DNA of 64,000 nucleotides from Amycolatopsis sp. NBC_00345 (GCF_036116635.1 NZ_CP107995.1:10044001-10108000), one strand, 5' to 3'. Counted from the stretch's first letter, positions 26,210-35,410 are shown. A program made the numbers and translations. Notes: a model not told the origin generated them from the sequence alone.

Positions 26210-28027
26210 ATGACTTCCGGTCAGCCCGAGTGGCAGCGCAAGGACCCGCCCCTGACGACGCCGTGGACCGGCCTCGTCGACCCCGCCGCGGTGCTCCCCG
26301 AGTACCCGCGGCCACAGCTGAGGAGGTCGCGATGGCTGAACCTCAACGGCCTCTGGGACTACGCCGGGTGGCCGTTTTCGCCGGATGAGCCGCGGCCTGT
26401 CGGCTACGGCGAGCGCATCCTGGTCCCCTTCGCGCCGGAGTCGGCACTCTCCGGCATCGCGCGGCGCGACGAAGTCCTTTGGTACCGACGGTTGTTCGAG
26501 ATCCCGGACGACTGGCGGGGCGAACGCGTTCTGCTGCACTTCGGCGCGGTCGACCAGACGGCGAAGGTGTGGGTGAACAACCAGCTGGTGGCCACCCACG
26601 AGGGCGGGTACACGGCATTCTCGGCGGACATCACGGACGCTCTGCGCGCGTCGGGGCCGCAGGAGCTGACGGTCCGCGCGGAGGACCGCACCGACATCGC
26701 GCCCTTCCCGGTCGGCAAACAGCGCAACGAGCCGGGCGGGATCTGCTACACGCCGGCGTCCGGGATCTGGCAGACGGTGTGGGCCGAGCCGGTGCCCGCC
26801 GTGCGCGTTTCGGGGCTCGAGATCACCCCGGACCTGACCGGGTTCACGGTGTTTCCGCAGGTCACTGTCGGTTCTCGAGTTGAGCTGGTCGTGTCGTCGC
26901 CGCATGGCGACGAGGCCGCGCGGGTCAGCGGCGTCGCCGGCCAGCGGCTGCGGGCGGAGGTGCCGGACCCGCGCCTGTGGACGCCGGACGACCCATACCT
27001 GTACGACCTGACGGTCCGGGTCCTGGACCATCGTGGTGATGTCCTCGACGAGGTGGCGAGCTACGGCGGGTTACGCACGGTGAGCGTCGTGCCGGACGAA
27101 GCCGGACGGCCGCGGATAGCGCTCAACGGCCGCGTCACCTTCCTCCACGGTCCGCTCGACCAGGGTTACTGGCCGGACGGCGTCTACACGGCGCCTACGG
27201 ACGAGGCGCTGCGGTTCGACCTTGAGAAGACCAAGGAGCTGGGGTTCAACTTCGTCCGCAAGCACGTGAAGGTCGAGCCGGCGCGCTGGTATTACTGGGC
27301 GGACGTGCTGGGCCTGGTCGTCTGGCAGGACATGCCGTCGCTGATGGTGTCGTTCGACGGGCCGCCCGGGCCCGCGCCCGACCCGGTGCCGGAGGGGCAG
27401 GAGCGGTTCGAGGCGGAGCTGCGGGAACTCGTCGCGCAACTGCGGAACGTGACGTCGATCGTCGCGTGGGTTCCGTTCAACGAGGGCTGGGGCGAGTTCG
27501 ACACCACGCGCGTCGCCTCGCTGGTGAAGAGCCTGGACCCGACGCGGCTGGTGGTCGCGAACAGCGGGGTGAACTGCTGCTTCTCCCGTCCGGACGTGGG
27601 CGCCGGCGACGTCTACGACGACCACACCTACGTCGGCCCCGGCGAGCCGCGCGAACGGGACCATCGTGCCCTGGTGGACGGCGAGTACGGCGGCATCGGC
27701 CTGGTCCTGGACGGTCACTGCTGGCCCGGCCCGCCGCAGGCCTACGAGATGGCGCCGTCCTCGGCGCGGCTGACCGAGCGCTACGTCGAGGTCAGCGAAC
27801 GGCTGGAGCAACTGGTCGGCGAACTCGGTCTGTCCGGCGCCATTTATACGCAGACGACGGACGTCGAGAACGAGGTCAACGGGCTGCTGACCTACGACCG
27901 CCAGGTCATGAAACTCGACGCGACTGTCGCGGCGGCCCACAACCGCGCGGTCATCAGGCGTGGTTCGGCTGAGGCCGGGGTGGCTGAGGGGAAGTCGCCG
28001 GAAATCGGCGATTCGGCGGCTGAGTGA
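26210..28027 (+). CDS. Glycoside hydrolase family 2 protein (beta-galactosidase/glucuronidase-like)
   Basis: 605 residues, short for GH2 because only the sugar-binding jelly roll (about 40-190: LNGLWDYAGWPFSPDE, VLWYRRLFEIPDDWRGERVLLHFGAVDQTAKVWVNNQ), the Ig-like middle and the TIM barrel are present. Catalytic residues: acid/base Glu425 in VPFNEGWGE and nucleophile Glu492 in VDGEYGG. No signal peptide, so cytoplasmic. Substrate unknown. Start ATG 26210 follows two in-frame GTG codons (26204, 26207). It is divergent from the GT4 gene and inserted among the glucan genes; a link to that pathway is possible but unproven. Confidence 0.88.
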   Translation: MTSGQPEWQRKDPPLTTPWTGLVDPAAVLPEYPRPQLRRSRWLNLNGLWDYAGWPFSPDEPRPVGYGERILVPFAPESALSGIARRDEVLWYRRLFEIPDDWRGERVLLHFGAVDQTAKVWVNNQLVATHEGGYTAFSADITDALRASGPQELTVRAEDRTDIAPFPVGKQRNEPGGICYTPASGIWQTVWAEPVPAVRVSGLEITPDLTGFTVFPQVTVGSRVELVVSSPHGDEAARVSGVAGQRLRAEVPDPRLWTPDDPYLYDLTVRVLDHRGDVLDEVASYGGLRTVSVVPDEAGRPRIALNGRVTFLHGPLDQGYWPDGVYTAPTDEALRFDLEKTKELGFNFVRKHVKVEPARWYYWADVLGLVVWQDMPSLMVSFDGPPGPAPDPVPEGQERFEAELRELVAQLRNVTSIVAWVPFNEGWGEFDTTRVASLVKSLDPTRLVVANSGVNCCFSRPDVGAGDVYDDHTYVGPGEPRERDHRALVDGEYGGIGLVLDGHCWPGPPQAYEMAPSSARLTERYVEVSERLEQLVGELGLSGAIYTQTTDVENEVNGLLTYDRQVMKLDATVAAAHNRAVIRRGSAEAGVAEGKSPEIGDSAAE

Positions 28028-28342
28028 GAACGGCTGGGTGAGAGGGGGGCGGGCGTCGTCGTCCGGCGGCGAAGGTCGTCGGCGTTGCGGCAAGCCGCTG
28101 ATGGCCGGGAGGAGTTGCCCGGAAACGGCGACGGCCAAGAGCTGCCCCGAACCGGCGGCCACAGCGCGTCGCCGAGAAACGGCGACGGTGCAGATGCAGC
28201 CTGGGAACGGCGAAAGGGCGGAAACGCACCAACCCGCGTCCCCGCCCTCGGCGGCAAAATCGGCGCCTGAACCGGCGCCTGAACCCGGCGCCTGAACCGG
28301 AGGCCAGACCGGCACCGAAAACGGCGCCGACCCCAGCCAGCC
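28028..28342. repeat. Repeat array E: GCGA-hairpin remnants and 12-bp repeats between convergent genes
   Basis: Degenerate CGGAAACGGCGA-type units spaced irregularly, ending in three copies of CGGCGCCTGAAC at 28261, 28273 and 28286. Fills the gap between the GH2 gene and glutathione peroxidase, which converge. Confidence 0.7.
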
Positions 28343-28831
28343 TCAGACGGGCAGCGCGGCCTCGATGGCCTTGACCACGGCCTCGTCCTCAGGCTCGGTC
28401 CGGGGCCGGAAACGGCCCACGACCTCGCCGGCGGGGCTGATCAGGAACTTCTCGAAGTTCCACTGCACGTCGCCCGCGTCGCCCTCGGCGTCGGGGGTTT
28501 CCGTGAGCGAGGTGTAGAGCGGGTGGCGGCCCTCGCCGTTGACGTCGAGCTTCTCGAACAGCGGGAAGGAGACGCCGTAGGTGGTGGAGCAGAACGTCTG
28601 GATCTCCTCGGCCGTGCCCGGCTCCTGGTCCGCGAACTGGTTGCACGGGAAGCCGACCACGGAGAAGCCCCGGTCGCCGTACTGTTCCTGCAGCCGCTCC
28701 AGCCCGGTGTACTGCGGGGTCAGGCCGCACTTCGACGCGACGTTGACCACCAGCAGCGTCTTGCCGCCGAGCGCGCCGAGGGTGGTGTCCTCGCCCGAGA
28801 GCGTCTTCAGCGGAATCTCGTTGATACCCAT
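28343..28831 (-). CDS. Glutathione peroxidase-like thiol peroxidase
   Basis: 162 residues. Catalytic tetrad visible: Cys in NVASKCGLTPQYTGLERL (near 35), Gln in FPCNQFADQEPG (near 70), and Trp/Asn in QWNFEKFLISPAGEVVGRF (near 125). The second Cys in GFPCNQF is the usual resolving residue, so it probably works as a thioredoxin-dependent peroxidase; actinobacteria generally use mycothiol rather than glutathione. Cysteine, not selenocysteine. ATG 28831. Lies downstream of the GH57 gene on the same strand. Confidence 0.93.
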   Translation of the reverse strand: MGINEIPLKTLSGEDTTLGALGGKTLLVVNVASKCGLTPQYTGLERLQEQYGDRGFSVVGFPCNQFADQEPGTAEEIQTFCSTTYGVSFPLFEKLDVNGEGRHPLYTSLTETPDAEGDAGDVQWNFEKFLISPAGEVVGRFRPRTEPEDEAVVKAIEAALPV

Positions 28832-28883
28832 TTCTTTGGTGCCCTTTCACTCATGCGGCGATGTCGCTCGCGCGGCAATGCGG

Positions 28884-30398
28884 CTAGGTCAGCAGTGCCC
28901 GCGCGTCCAGATGTCCGAACGGCCCGTCGTCGCGCCGGTATTCCGCCGCCAGTTCGGCGGCGCGTGTCCGGTTGCCCGCGCGGAGCAGCCCGGCGAGCGT
29001 GTCGAAGCGTTCGGTGTGCACGTGGGCGCGGCGGCGCGCGTAGTCGGCGGCGGAGTCTTTCGTGACCATAAAGGCCCAGTCGCTCGACAACGCCAGCATC
29101 GCCTCCGCGACGGCCTGGTCGGCCACCGTGTCGCGAGCGGACCGGTCGAGCCCCGCGACCAGGTCCAGCAGCCGGGTCTGCAGCGCGGTGTTGTCCCGCA
29201 CCATGTCCGCGACCTGCTCGCCGTCCCAGACTCGCCAGTCCTTGCCGGAACCCCACGACGAAGCGGGCAGGTCGATCGGCGCGCCCAGGTGGCCCGCGTC
29301 CAGCGCGCCCTTCAACGTCGTCACGCGCACGCCCGCCTCGGGCAGCGCGCGCAGCACGCCCTCCAGCCAGGCTGGACCCTCGTGCCACCAGTGCCCGAAC
29401 AGCTCCGTGTCGTACGCCGCGACCACCAGCGACTCCCGGCCGTGCTCGGCGCGCAGGGAGCGCAGCCGCGTGACGACCGTGTCCACGAAGTCCTTGACGT
29501 GCAGGCCGAGCATGTCCGCGGCCAGCGCCGGGTCGTACGGCGCCTTGTCCTGCGGCTCCACCTGCTTGCCCGTGACGCGCGACGCCTTCAGACCCACCTC
29601 GTGCGCCCACGTGTGGAAGTCGCGGTACGCCGCGTGGCCCGGGTAGCCGGCCTTCGGCGACCAGACGCGGTAGGTCACCTCGAGGTCGCGGCCGAAGCAG
29701 ACGACGTCGGAGCCGCCGACCGTGCGGGCCGCCGAGGTGTCGCCGCGCAAGGACGGGCCGTCGACCAGGAAACGGCGAACGCCGGCGGCGGCGTAGTCCT
29801 GCTCCATTCCCGGCGCGTAGCCGCATTCGGGCGCCCAGATGCCCTCCGGCCGGTGCCCGATGCGCAACGCCGTGTCGGCGAGGCCGCCGCGCAGCGCGAA
29901 GCTGCGTACGCGCTCGTCGAGCAGCGGCTGGAACGGGTGGGCCAGCGGCCCGCCCAGCAGCTCGATCGTGTCACTGTCCACAAGCGACCGCAGAATCGGT
30001 GAGAACCCGTGCCGCCAGTGGGACTCCAGGTCCTCGGTCGCGCGAACGGCGGTGCGGTACTCCGCGGCGGCCAGCTCGCGCAGCAGCGGGTCGCCGCCCC
30101 ACAGCGTCGACGCGTGCTGCGCGCGCAGCTGCCAGTGGCCGAGCCAGTCGTGGCAGGCGCTGATCGCGTACGGGTCGTCGAGCTGGGCCGCGAGCACCGG
30201 CGTCATGCCGAGGGTCAGCACGTCGCGTCGCCCCTCATCGGCGAATCGGCGCAGCAGGTCGATCATCGGCAGGTAGGAGTGCGCCCACGCCTGGTAGAGC
30301 CATTCTTCGCCGACGGGCCAGCTGCCGTGGTGCGGCAACCAGGGCAGGTGGCTGTGCAGGACCAGGCAGAACGTGCCCTCGTGCTCGGTCGAGGTCAC
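28884..30398 (-). CDS. GH57 alpha-glucan branching enzyme, Rv3031 homologue
   Basis: 504 residues. GH57 regions: LVLHSHLPWLPHHG (residues 13-24, region 1), GIWAPECGYAPGMEQ near 190 with the nucleophile Glu (region 3), and YDTELFGHWWHEGP near 355 with the acid Asp (region 4). The C-terminal helical part (LSSDWAFMVTKDSAADYARRRAHVH) is typical of GH57 branching enzymes. It would put alpha-1,6 branches into the glucan made by the Rv3032-like transferase. GTG 30398 overlaps the methyltransferase stop (GTGA), so the two are coupled. Confidence 0.9.
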   Translation of the reverse strand: MTSTEHEGTFCLVLHSHLPWLPHHGSWPVGEEWLYQAWAHSYLPMIDLLRRFADEGRRDVLTLGMTPVLAAQLDDPYAISACHDWLGHWQLRAQHASTLWGGDPLLRELAAAEYRTAVRATEDLESHWRHGFSPILRSLVDSDTIELLGGPLAHPFQPLLDERVRSFALRGGLADTALRIGHRPEGIWAPECGYAPGMEQDYAAAGVRRFLVDGPSLRGDTSAARTVGGSDVVCFGRDLEVTYRVWSPKAGYPGHAAYRDFHTWAHEVGLKASRVTGKQVEPQDKAPYDPALAADMLGLHVKDFVDTVVTRLRSLRAEHGRESLVVAAYDTELFGHWWHEGPAWLEGVLRALPEAGVRVTTLKGALDAGHLGAPIDLPASSWGSGKDWRVWDGEQVADMVRDNTALQTRLLDLVAGLDRSARDTVADQAVAEAMLALSSDWAFMVTKDSAADYARRRAHVHTERFDTLAGLLRAGNRTRAAELAAEYRRDDGPFGHLDARALLT

Positions 30399-31165
30399 GC
30401 GCGCACCGCCACGGCGACCAGGTCGAGACTGGCGTCGAGGTCGTCGGCGTGGACGCTGAAGTCCTCCGCCCGGACCGCGGCGACATCCGCGAGCAACGCC
30501 TCGGGCCAGACGGCCTGACCGGGCAGTTCGCCCATCACGACGTCCAGTTGCGCGTCGATGATCGAGCCGCCGTGACGCCGTTCCACCGTGTGCAGGCCCG
30601 CGCCGTGGTGCAGCCCGAGCAGTTCGACGTCAAAGCCCGCGGCGCGCAGCAGACTGTCCAATTCGGACGGTGCCAGCTCCCGCGTGTGGTACGGGTTCAG
30701 CGGCGTGTCGCTGTCCGGCGTGAAGGTGAGCCGGTTCGGTGTGGTGACCAGCAGCTTTCCGCCCGGCCGCAGCACACGGTGGCATTCGGCGAGGAACCCG
30801 GCCTGGTCCCACAGATGCTCGATCACCTGGAAGTTCGCCACCACGTCGACCGAGCCGGCGCGCAGCGGCAGGTACGCCAGGTTCGCGCGCGCCACCGTGA
30901 CGTCCGGGTAGCGGCGGGCGACGTGCTCCGTGGTCGGGACGTCGTAGTCCAGCGCCAGCACCCGACGCGCCCGCGTCGCGATCAGGCCCGCCCCGTAACC
31001 CTCGCCGCAGCCCGCCTCCAGCACCGTCGCGCCGGCGCAGTGGGGGAGCAGCGCGGCATAGGCGGCTTCATGGCGGCGGAACCAGTAATTCTCCTCGGGG
31101 ATGCCGGGGACGGTTCGTTCGCCGGTGAGGTGGAGTGCCTCGGCCCGGGTGGCTGGGGTGGTCAC
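30395..31165 (-). CDS. SAM-dependent methyltransferase, Rv3030 homologue
   Basis: 256 residues from GTG 31165 (AGGG upstream; a start at 31198 is possible). SAM motif I TVLEAGCGEGYGAGL near 48-62, LALDYDVPTTEHVARRYP, ANFQVIEHLWDQAGFLAECHRVLRPGGKLLVTTPNR. The opening LTGERTVPGIPEENYWFRRHEAAYAALL and the ending HGGSIIDAQLD, LDASLDLVAVAVR closely match my memory of Rv3030, a putative sugar O-methyltransferase of the mycobacterial methylglucose lipopolysaccharide cluster. Coupled to the GH57 gene. The presumed acceptor is a glucan, which is inference from gene order. Confidence 0.87.
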   Translation of the reverse strand: MTTPATRAEALHLTGERTVPGIPEENYWFRRHEAAYAALLPHCAGATVLEAGCGEGYGAGLIATRARRVLALDYDVPTTEHVARRYPDVTVARANLAYLPLRAGSVDVVANFQVIEHLWDQAGFLAECHRVLRPGGKLLVTTPNRLTFTPDSDTPLNPYHTRELAPSELDSLLRAAGFDVELLGLHHGAGLHTVERRHGGSIIDAQLDVVMGELPGQAVWPEALLADVAAVRAEDFSVHADDLDASLDLVAVAVRA

Positions 31166-31218
31166 CTGCGCGACCCTAGCGCGTGTCACGTTCCGCACGG
31201 CCGTCTCGTTCCTCGGCC

Positions 31219-31644
31219 ATGCAACGAACCCTCACTCGCGTACTGCTGCTCCTGCTCGGCGTCTTCGAGGGAGTGCCGGGGCTCTGGCCACTGATCACGC
31301 CGACCGGCTTCTACCAGGACTTTCCCGGCTTCCGGCAAGGCTGGGTCTCGATGGACGGCCCGTTCAACGAGCACCTGATCCGCGACTTCGGCGGGCTCAA
31401 CCTCGCCCTCGCCGCGACGCTGATCGGCGCCGCCGTGATCGGCACCACAGCCGTCGCCAGGCTGGCCTCGGTGGCGACGCTGCTGTTCGCTCTGCCGCAC
31501 TTCGTCTACCACCTCGGCCACCTGTCGCACTTCGGGCAGCTCGACCAGATACTGATCATCGCGACCCTGGCGGCGAGCCTGGTGCTCCCGGCCGTGGCGC
31601 TGCTCCTGCCGGGCCGGCGGGTCAGTTCACCGGCGACACCGTGA
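31219..31644 (+). CDS. Four-helix integral membrane protein (DoxX-like size)
   Basis: 141 residues with four hydrophobic segments: TRVLLLLLGVFEGVPGLWPLI, LNLALAATLIGAAVIGTTAVARLASVATLLFALPHFVYHLGHLSH, and ILIIATLAASLVLPAVALLL. His-rich loop FVYHLGHLSHFG. It resembles small actinobacterial membrane proteins often labelled DoxX/DUF4345-like, but I am not certain of the family. ATG 31219 is divergent from the Rv3030-like gene. Its end overlaps the degV end by 23 bp tail to tail. Confidence 0.7.
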   Translation: MQRTLTRVLLLLLGVFEGVPGLWPLITPTGFYQDFPGFRQGWVSMDGPFNEHLIRDFGGLNLALAATLIGAAVIGTTAVARLASVATLLFALPHFVYHLGHLSHFGQLDQILIIATLAASLVLPAVALLLPGRRVSSPATP

Positions 31645-32461
31645 TGCTCATCGCGCCGGGGCCGACGTGGGCCCCGATCACCGTGCTGGCGTCGCCGACG
31701 ACCACGTCGGACACGTCCGGGATCTCTTCCTTCAAGCGCCGGACGACCTCGCGTTCGTCGGAGCCGAACCGCGTGATCGCGAGGTCCACCTTCCGGTCGC
31801 CGGCGGCCTTCACCGCGAGTTCGACGAGCCGGTTCATGGCCCTCTTCGTCCCCGGGACCCGGGCGAGCGGGCTGATTTCGCCGTTGCGGACAGTGAGCAG
31901 CGGCTTGATCGAGAACGCGTTGCCCAGCAGTGACTGGGCGGCGCCGACCCGTCCGGTACGGCGCAGGTACTCGAGGGTGTCGACGTAGATCAGTTCGGTG
32001 GAGCCGCGGACGCGTCGTTCGGCGGCTTCGAGCACGCGCTCCAGCTGGCCGCCGGCGCCGGCGACGCGCGCGGCGGACACCGACGCGAAGCCCAGGCTCA
32101 TGCTGGCCGTGCCGCTGTCGATGATGTGGACGGGGATTCGGACCTGCTGCGCGGCCTCGCGGGCCGCTTGGACGGTGTCGGAGAGGCGGCCGGAGATGTG
32201 CATGCTCACGATCGCCGACGCGCCGCTGGAGGCGGCGTCCTGGTAGGTCCAGAAGAAGGCGCCCGGATCGGGTGGTGACGTGGTGACCGGCCGGCCGGCC
32301 TTCATGGCGTCGATGAGCTGGCCGCGATCGAACCGGTGCTCGTCGTCCGTGACGTCTCCGGCGTGCAGCTGGACCTGCACGACTCCGATGCCCCAGCGGG
32401 CGGCGAGCTGATCGGGCAGGCACGAGGTCGAGTCGGTGACTACGGCGATGTGCGCGGACAT
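31622..32461 (-). CDS. DegV family fatty-acid-binding protein
   Basis: 279 residues. IAVVTDSTSCLPDQLAARWGIGVVQVQLH is the canonical DegV start; RPVTTSPPDPGAFFWTYQDA and ASAIVSMHISGRLSDTVQAAREAA hold the Thr/Ser residues that bind the fatty-acid carboxylate; LEYLRRTGRVGAAQSLLGNAFSIKPLLTVRNGEISPLARVP is the conserved middle. In Firmicutes such proteins (FakB) present fatty acid to the kinase FakA; no FakA is seen here. ATG 32461. Convergent overlap with the membrane protein gene. Confidence 0.92.
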   Translation of the reverse strand: MSAHIAVVTDSTSCLPDQLAARWGIGVVQVQLHAGDVTDDEHRFDRGQLIDAMKAGRPVTTSPPDPGAFFWTYQDAASSGASAIVSMHISGRLSDTVQAAREAAQQVRIPVHIIDSGTASMSLGFASVSAARVAGAGGQLERVLEAAERRVRGSTELIYVDTLEYLRRTGRVGAAQSLLGNAFSIKPLLTVRNGEISPLARVPGTKRAMNRLVELAVKAAGDRKVDLAITRFGSDEREVVRRLKEEIPDVSDVVVGDASTVIGAHVGPGAMSITVSPVN

Positions 32462-32704
32462 GGTGGGGGAGGTTAGTGCCTATCGGCCTACTGCCTGTAG
32501 CCCACCGTTGCTCCGATCGGGCGAGCGGTGTGCTGGGAGAGTTAATCGACCGACTACCGGGACTATGGTCCCAATAGATTGCTCATCCAGGTGAATGCCG
32601 TCACCTCAGCGGGTCCTGTCGCTCGAATGGCCCTAATCTACCGGCCAGTAGAGCACTGTCCCGCGGCCGAAAGCCGGCCCCTACCGGGAGGTCGAAGAAG
32701 ACCT

Positions 32705-33490
32705 ATGACGAAGATCGTTGTCCTGGTCAAGCAGGTACCGGACACCTACTCGGAGCGGAAGCTCTCCGGTGCCGACAACACCCTTGACCGTGAATCAGCC
32801 GACGCCGTGCTCGACGAGATCAACGAGAAGGCCGTCGAAGAGGCCCTGAAGATCAAGGAGGCGGGCGAGGGCGAGGTCACGGTGATCTCCGTCGGCCCCG
32901 ACCGCGCCACCGACGCGATCCGCAAGGCGCTGTCCATGGGCGCCGACAAGGCCGTCCACGTCTCCGACGAGGCGCTGCACGGCTCCGACGCCATCGCCAC
33001 CGCCAAGGTGCTGGCCGCCGCGATCGGCAAGGTCGAAGGCTACGACCTGATCATCGCCGGCAACGAGGCCTCCGACGGCCGCGGCGGCGCCGTGCCGGCG
33101 ATCCTCGCCGAGCTGCTCGGCCTGCCGCAGCTGACCTACGTGCGCCAGCTGAGCGTCGAGGGCACCACGGTGAAGGCCGACCGCGAGACCGAGGACGGCA
33201 TCACCCACCTCGAGGCGAGCCTGCCCGCGCTGGTGAGCGTCAGCGAGAAGATCAACGAGCCGCGTTACCCGTCCTTCAAGGGCATCATGGCCGCGAAGAA
33301 GAAGCCGGTCGAGACGCTGACCATCGCCGACCTGGGCATCGACGCGGGCGAGGTCGGCCTCGCCAACGCGTGGTCCTCGGTCGTCGAGTCCTCCCCGAAG
33401 CCGCCGCGCACCGCGGGCGAAAAGGCCGAGGACGAGGGCGACGGCGGCACGAAGGTCGCCGAGTACCTGGTCGCGCAGAAGCTCATCTGA
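32705..33490 (+). CDS. etfB: Electron transfer flavoprotein beta subunit
   Basis: 261 residues. TKIVVLVKQVPDTYSERKL start, DEINEKAVEEALKIKEAGEGEVTVISVGPDRATDAIRKALSMGADKAVHV (AMP site), YDLIIAGNEASDGRGGAVPAILAELLGLPQLTYV, and the recognition-loop region VSVSEKINEPRYPSFKGIMAAKKKP. With EtfA it carries electrons from acyl-CoA and other dehydrogenases to the quinone pool. Homologue of FixA/Rv3029c. ATG 32705 chosen over a 42-codon upstream extension. The etfA start follows 27 bp after the stop. Confidence 0.95.
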   Translation: MTKIVVLVKQVPDTYSERKLSGADNTLDRESADAVLDEINEKAVEEALKIKEAGEGEVTVISVGPDRATDAIRKALSMGADKAVHVSDEALHGSDAIATAKVLAAAIGKVEGYDLIIAGNEASDGRGGAVPAILAELLGLPQLTYVRQLSVEGTTVKADRETEDGITHLEASLPALVSVSEKINEPRYPSFKGIMAAKKKPVETLTIADLGIDAGEVGLANAWSSVVESSPKPPRTAGEKAEDEGDGGTKVAEYLVAQKLI

Positions 33491-33516
33491 GACACGGTTT
33501 CGAGGAGGATTCGAAA

Positions 33517-34476
33517 ATGGCTGAAGTACTCGTCCTCGTCGACCACGTCGACGGTGATGTCAAGAAGGTCACGCTCGAGCTGCTGACCGCGGCCCGCGCG
33601 CTGGGCGAGCCGTCCGCCGTGGTGGTGGGCCCGACCGGCACCGCCGCCAAGGCCAAGGACGCGCTCGCCGGCCACGGCGCCGCCAAGGTGTACGTCGCCG
33701 AGGGTGACGCCGCTACCGGCTTCCTGGTGACCCCGAAGGTGGACGTGCTGGCGAAGCTCGCCGAGCAGGTCTCGCCGGCGGCCGTGCTCGTAGCGGCCAG
33801 CGCCGAGGGCAAGGAGGTGGCCGCTCGCGTCGCCGTCCGGCTCGGCTCCGGCCTGCTGTACGACGCCGTGGGCGTGAACGCCGACGGCTCCGTGGACCAG
33901 TCCATCTTCGGTGGCGCGTTCTCGGTGAAGTCCAAGTCCGCCAAGGGCTCCCCGGTGATCTCGGTGCGTCCGGGCGCCGTCGAGGCCGAGGCGGCCGAGG
34001 GCGCGGCGGCGGAGGAGACCGTCGAGCTCCCGGAGCAGGACCCGGCGAAGTCCGCCAAGGTGACCGGCGTCGAGCCGCTCGTCGGCGGCGACCGGCCGGA
34101 GCTCACCGAGGCGTCGATCGTCGTCTCCGGTGGCCGTGGTGTCGGCTCGGCGGAGAAGTTCGACGTCGTCGAGAAGCTGGCCGACTCGCTCGGCGCGGCC
34201 GTGGGCGCCTCCCGCGCGGCGGTCGACTCCGGCTACTACCCGGCGCAGTTCCAGGTGGGCCAGACCGGCAAGACCGTGTCGCCGCAGCTGTACATCGCGC
34301 TCGGCATCTCCGGCGCGATCCAGCACCGCGCCGGCATGCAGACGTCGAAGACGATCATCGCCGTCAACAAGGACGCCGAGGCCCCGATCTTCGAGATCGC
34401 CGACTTCGGCATCGTGGGCGACCTGTTCAACGTCGCGCCGCAGCTGACCGAGGCCGTCGAGAAGCGCAAGGGCTGA
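33517..34476 (+). CDS. etfA: Electron transfer flavoprotein alpha subunit
   Basis: 319 residues. N-terminal EVLVLVDHVDGDVKKVTLELLTAARAL; after about 190 comes the FAD domain with ASIVVSGGRGVGSAEKFDVVEKLADSLGAAVGASRAAVDSG, then QVGQTGKTVSPQLYIALGISGAIQHRAGMQTSKTIIAVNKDAEAPIFEIADFGIVGDLF, which binds FAD. GAGGAGG ribosome site before ATG 33517. Homologue of FixB/Rv3028c; ends at a textbook terminator. Confidence 0.96.
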   Translation: MAEVLVLVDHVDGDVKKVTLELLTAARALGEPSAVVVGPTGTAAKAKDALAGHGAAKVYVAEGDAATGFLVTPKVDVLAKLAEQVSPAAVLVAASAEGKEVAARVAVRLGSGLLYDAVGVNADGSVDQSIFGGAFSVKSKSAKGSPVISVRPGAVEAEAAEGAAAEETVELPEQDPAKSAKVTGVEPLVGGDRPELTEASIVVSGGRGVGSAEKFDVVEKLADSLGAAVGASRAAVDSGYYPAQFQVGQTGKTVSPQLYIALGISGAIQHRAGMQTSKTIIAVNKDAEAPIFEIADFGIVGDLFNVAPQLTEAVEKRKG

Positions 34477-34488
34477 CGTTTTCCCGCT

Positions 34489-34530
34489 CCGAAGGCCGCC
34501 AGGGCCCGCCCTGGCGGCCTTCGGCGTTTC
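34489..34530 (+). terminator. Strong rho-independent terminator after etfA
   Basis: CCGAAGGCCGCCAGGG (34489-34504) pairs perfectly over 16 bp with CCCTGGCGGCCTTCGG (34509-34524) around CCCG, followed by CGTTTCC. Starts 12 bp after the etfA stop. Confidence 0.9.
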
Positions 34531-34627
34531 CGGGCCGGGGGAGAAAACCCTCAATTAACTCAACGTGCACTGATCGGTCATCGATTCGCACTCTCCGCGG
34601 TTTCCGGGCGGCGGGTAAACCTTGACC

Positions 34628-35410
34628 ATGACGTCGTCACAGCTCCTCGTCAGCACTGATCAGGCCGGTGCCGAGCTTCCGGCAGACGCACCGCGCTACT
34701 CCCTCCTTGTCGCCCACGGGAACCAAGAAGTGGTCGCCGCGCAGAAGCTGCGGTACGAGGTCTTCGCCGAGGAAATGGGCGCGCACCTCAATTCCCCGGA
34801 ACCCGGTCTGGACGTCGACCACTTCGACGAGTTCTGCGACCACCTCGTGGTGCGCGACGACCGGACCGGCGAGATCGTCGGCTGCTACCGGATGCTGCCG
34901 CCGGAGCGCGCCGCGCAGGCCGGAAGCCTGTACTCCGACAGCGAATTCGACCTGACGGCGCTCACGGGCCTGCGCCCGTCGCTCGTCGAGACCGGCCGCT
35001 CGTGCGTGCACCCGGACCACCGCAGCGGCGCCGTCGTCAGCCTGGTGTGGGCCGGGATCGCGCGCTACATGCTGCTTTCGGGCCACCGCTACCTCGCCGG
35101 CTGCGCCTCCGTCCCGCTGACGGGCAGCGGCAGCTACGCCGCGGGCGTCTGGGACCTGGTGCGCGCCAAGCACTATTCGGACGAGACCACTCGCGTGTCG
35201 CCGCTGCACCCGTGGCAGGTCGACGGCGTCGAGCGCCCGGACCGCGCGGTGCTGCCGCCGCTGATCAAGGGCTACCTGCGGCTGGGCGCGAAGGTCTGCG
35301 GCCCGCCCGCGCTCGACGCGGACTTCGGCGTCGCGGACTTCTTCGTGCTGCTCGACCTGCACCAGGTGGACGAGCGGTACCTCAAGTTCTTCCTCGGGGT
35401 CCAGTCGTGA
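34628..35410 (+). CDS. OlsB-like N-acyltransferase (ornithine lipid type), Rv3027c homologue
   Basis: 260 residues with the long-chain N-acyl amino acid synthase / OlsB form of the GNAT fold: QEVVAAQKLRYEVFAEEMGAHLN, LDVDHFDEFCDHLVVRDDRTGEIVGCYRMLPPE, ETGRSCVHPDHRSGAVVSLVWAGIARYML. OlsB transfers a 3-hydroxyacyl group from ACP to ornithine. The next gene is a PlsC-type acyltransferase overlapping it (GTGA), matching the olsB-olsA pairing that makes ornithine lipid. The substrate is inferred from family and pairing. ATG 34628; a TTG two codons earlier is open. Confidence 0.82.
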   Translation: MTSSQLLVSTDQAGAELPADAPRYSLLVAHGNQEVVAAQKLRYEVFAEEMGAHLNSPEPGLDVDHFDEFCDHLVVRDDRTGEIVGCYRMLPPERAAQAGSLYSDSEFDLTALTGLRPSLVETGRSCVHPDHRSGAVVSLVWAGIARYMLLSGHRYLAGCASVPLTGSGSYAAGVWDLVRAKHYSDETTRVSPLHPWQVDGVERPDRAVLPPLIKGYLRLGAKVCGPPALDADFGVADFFVLLDLHQVDERYLKFFLGVQS

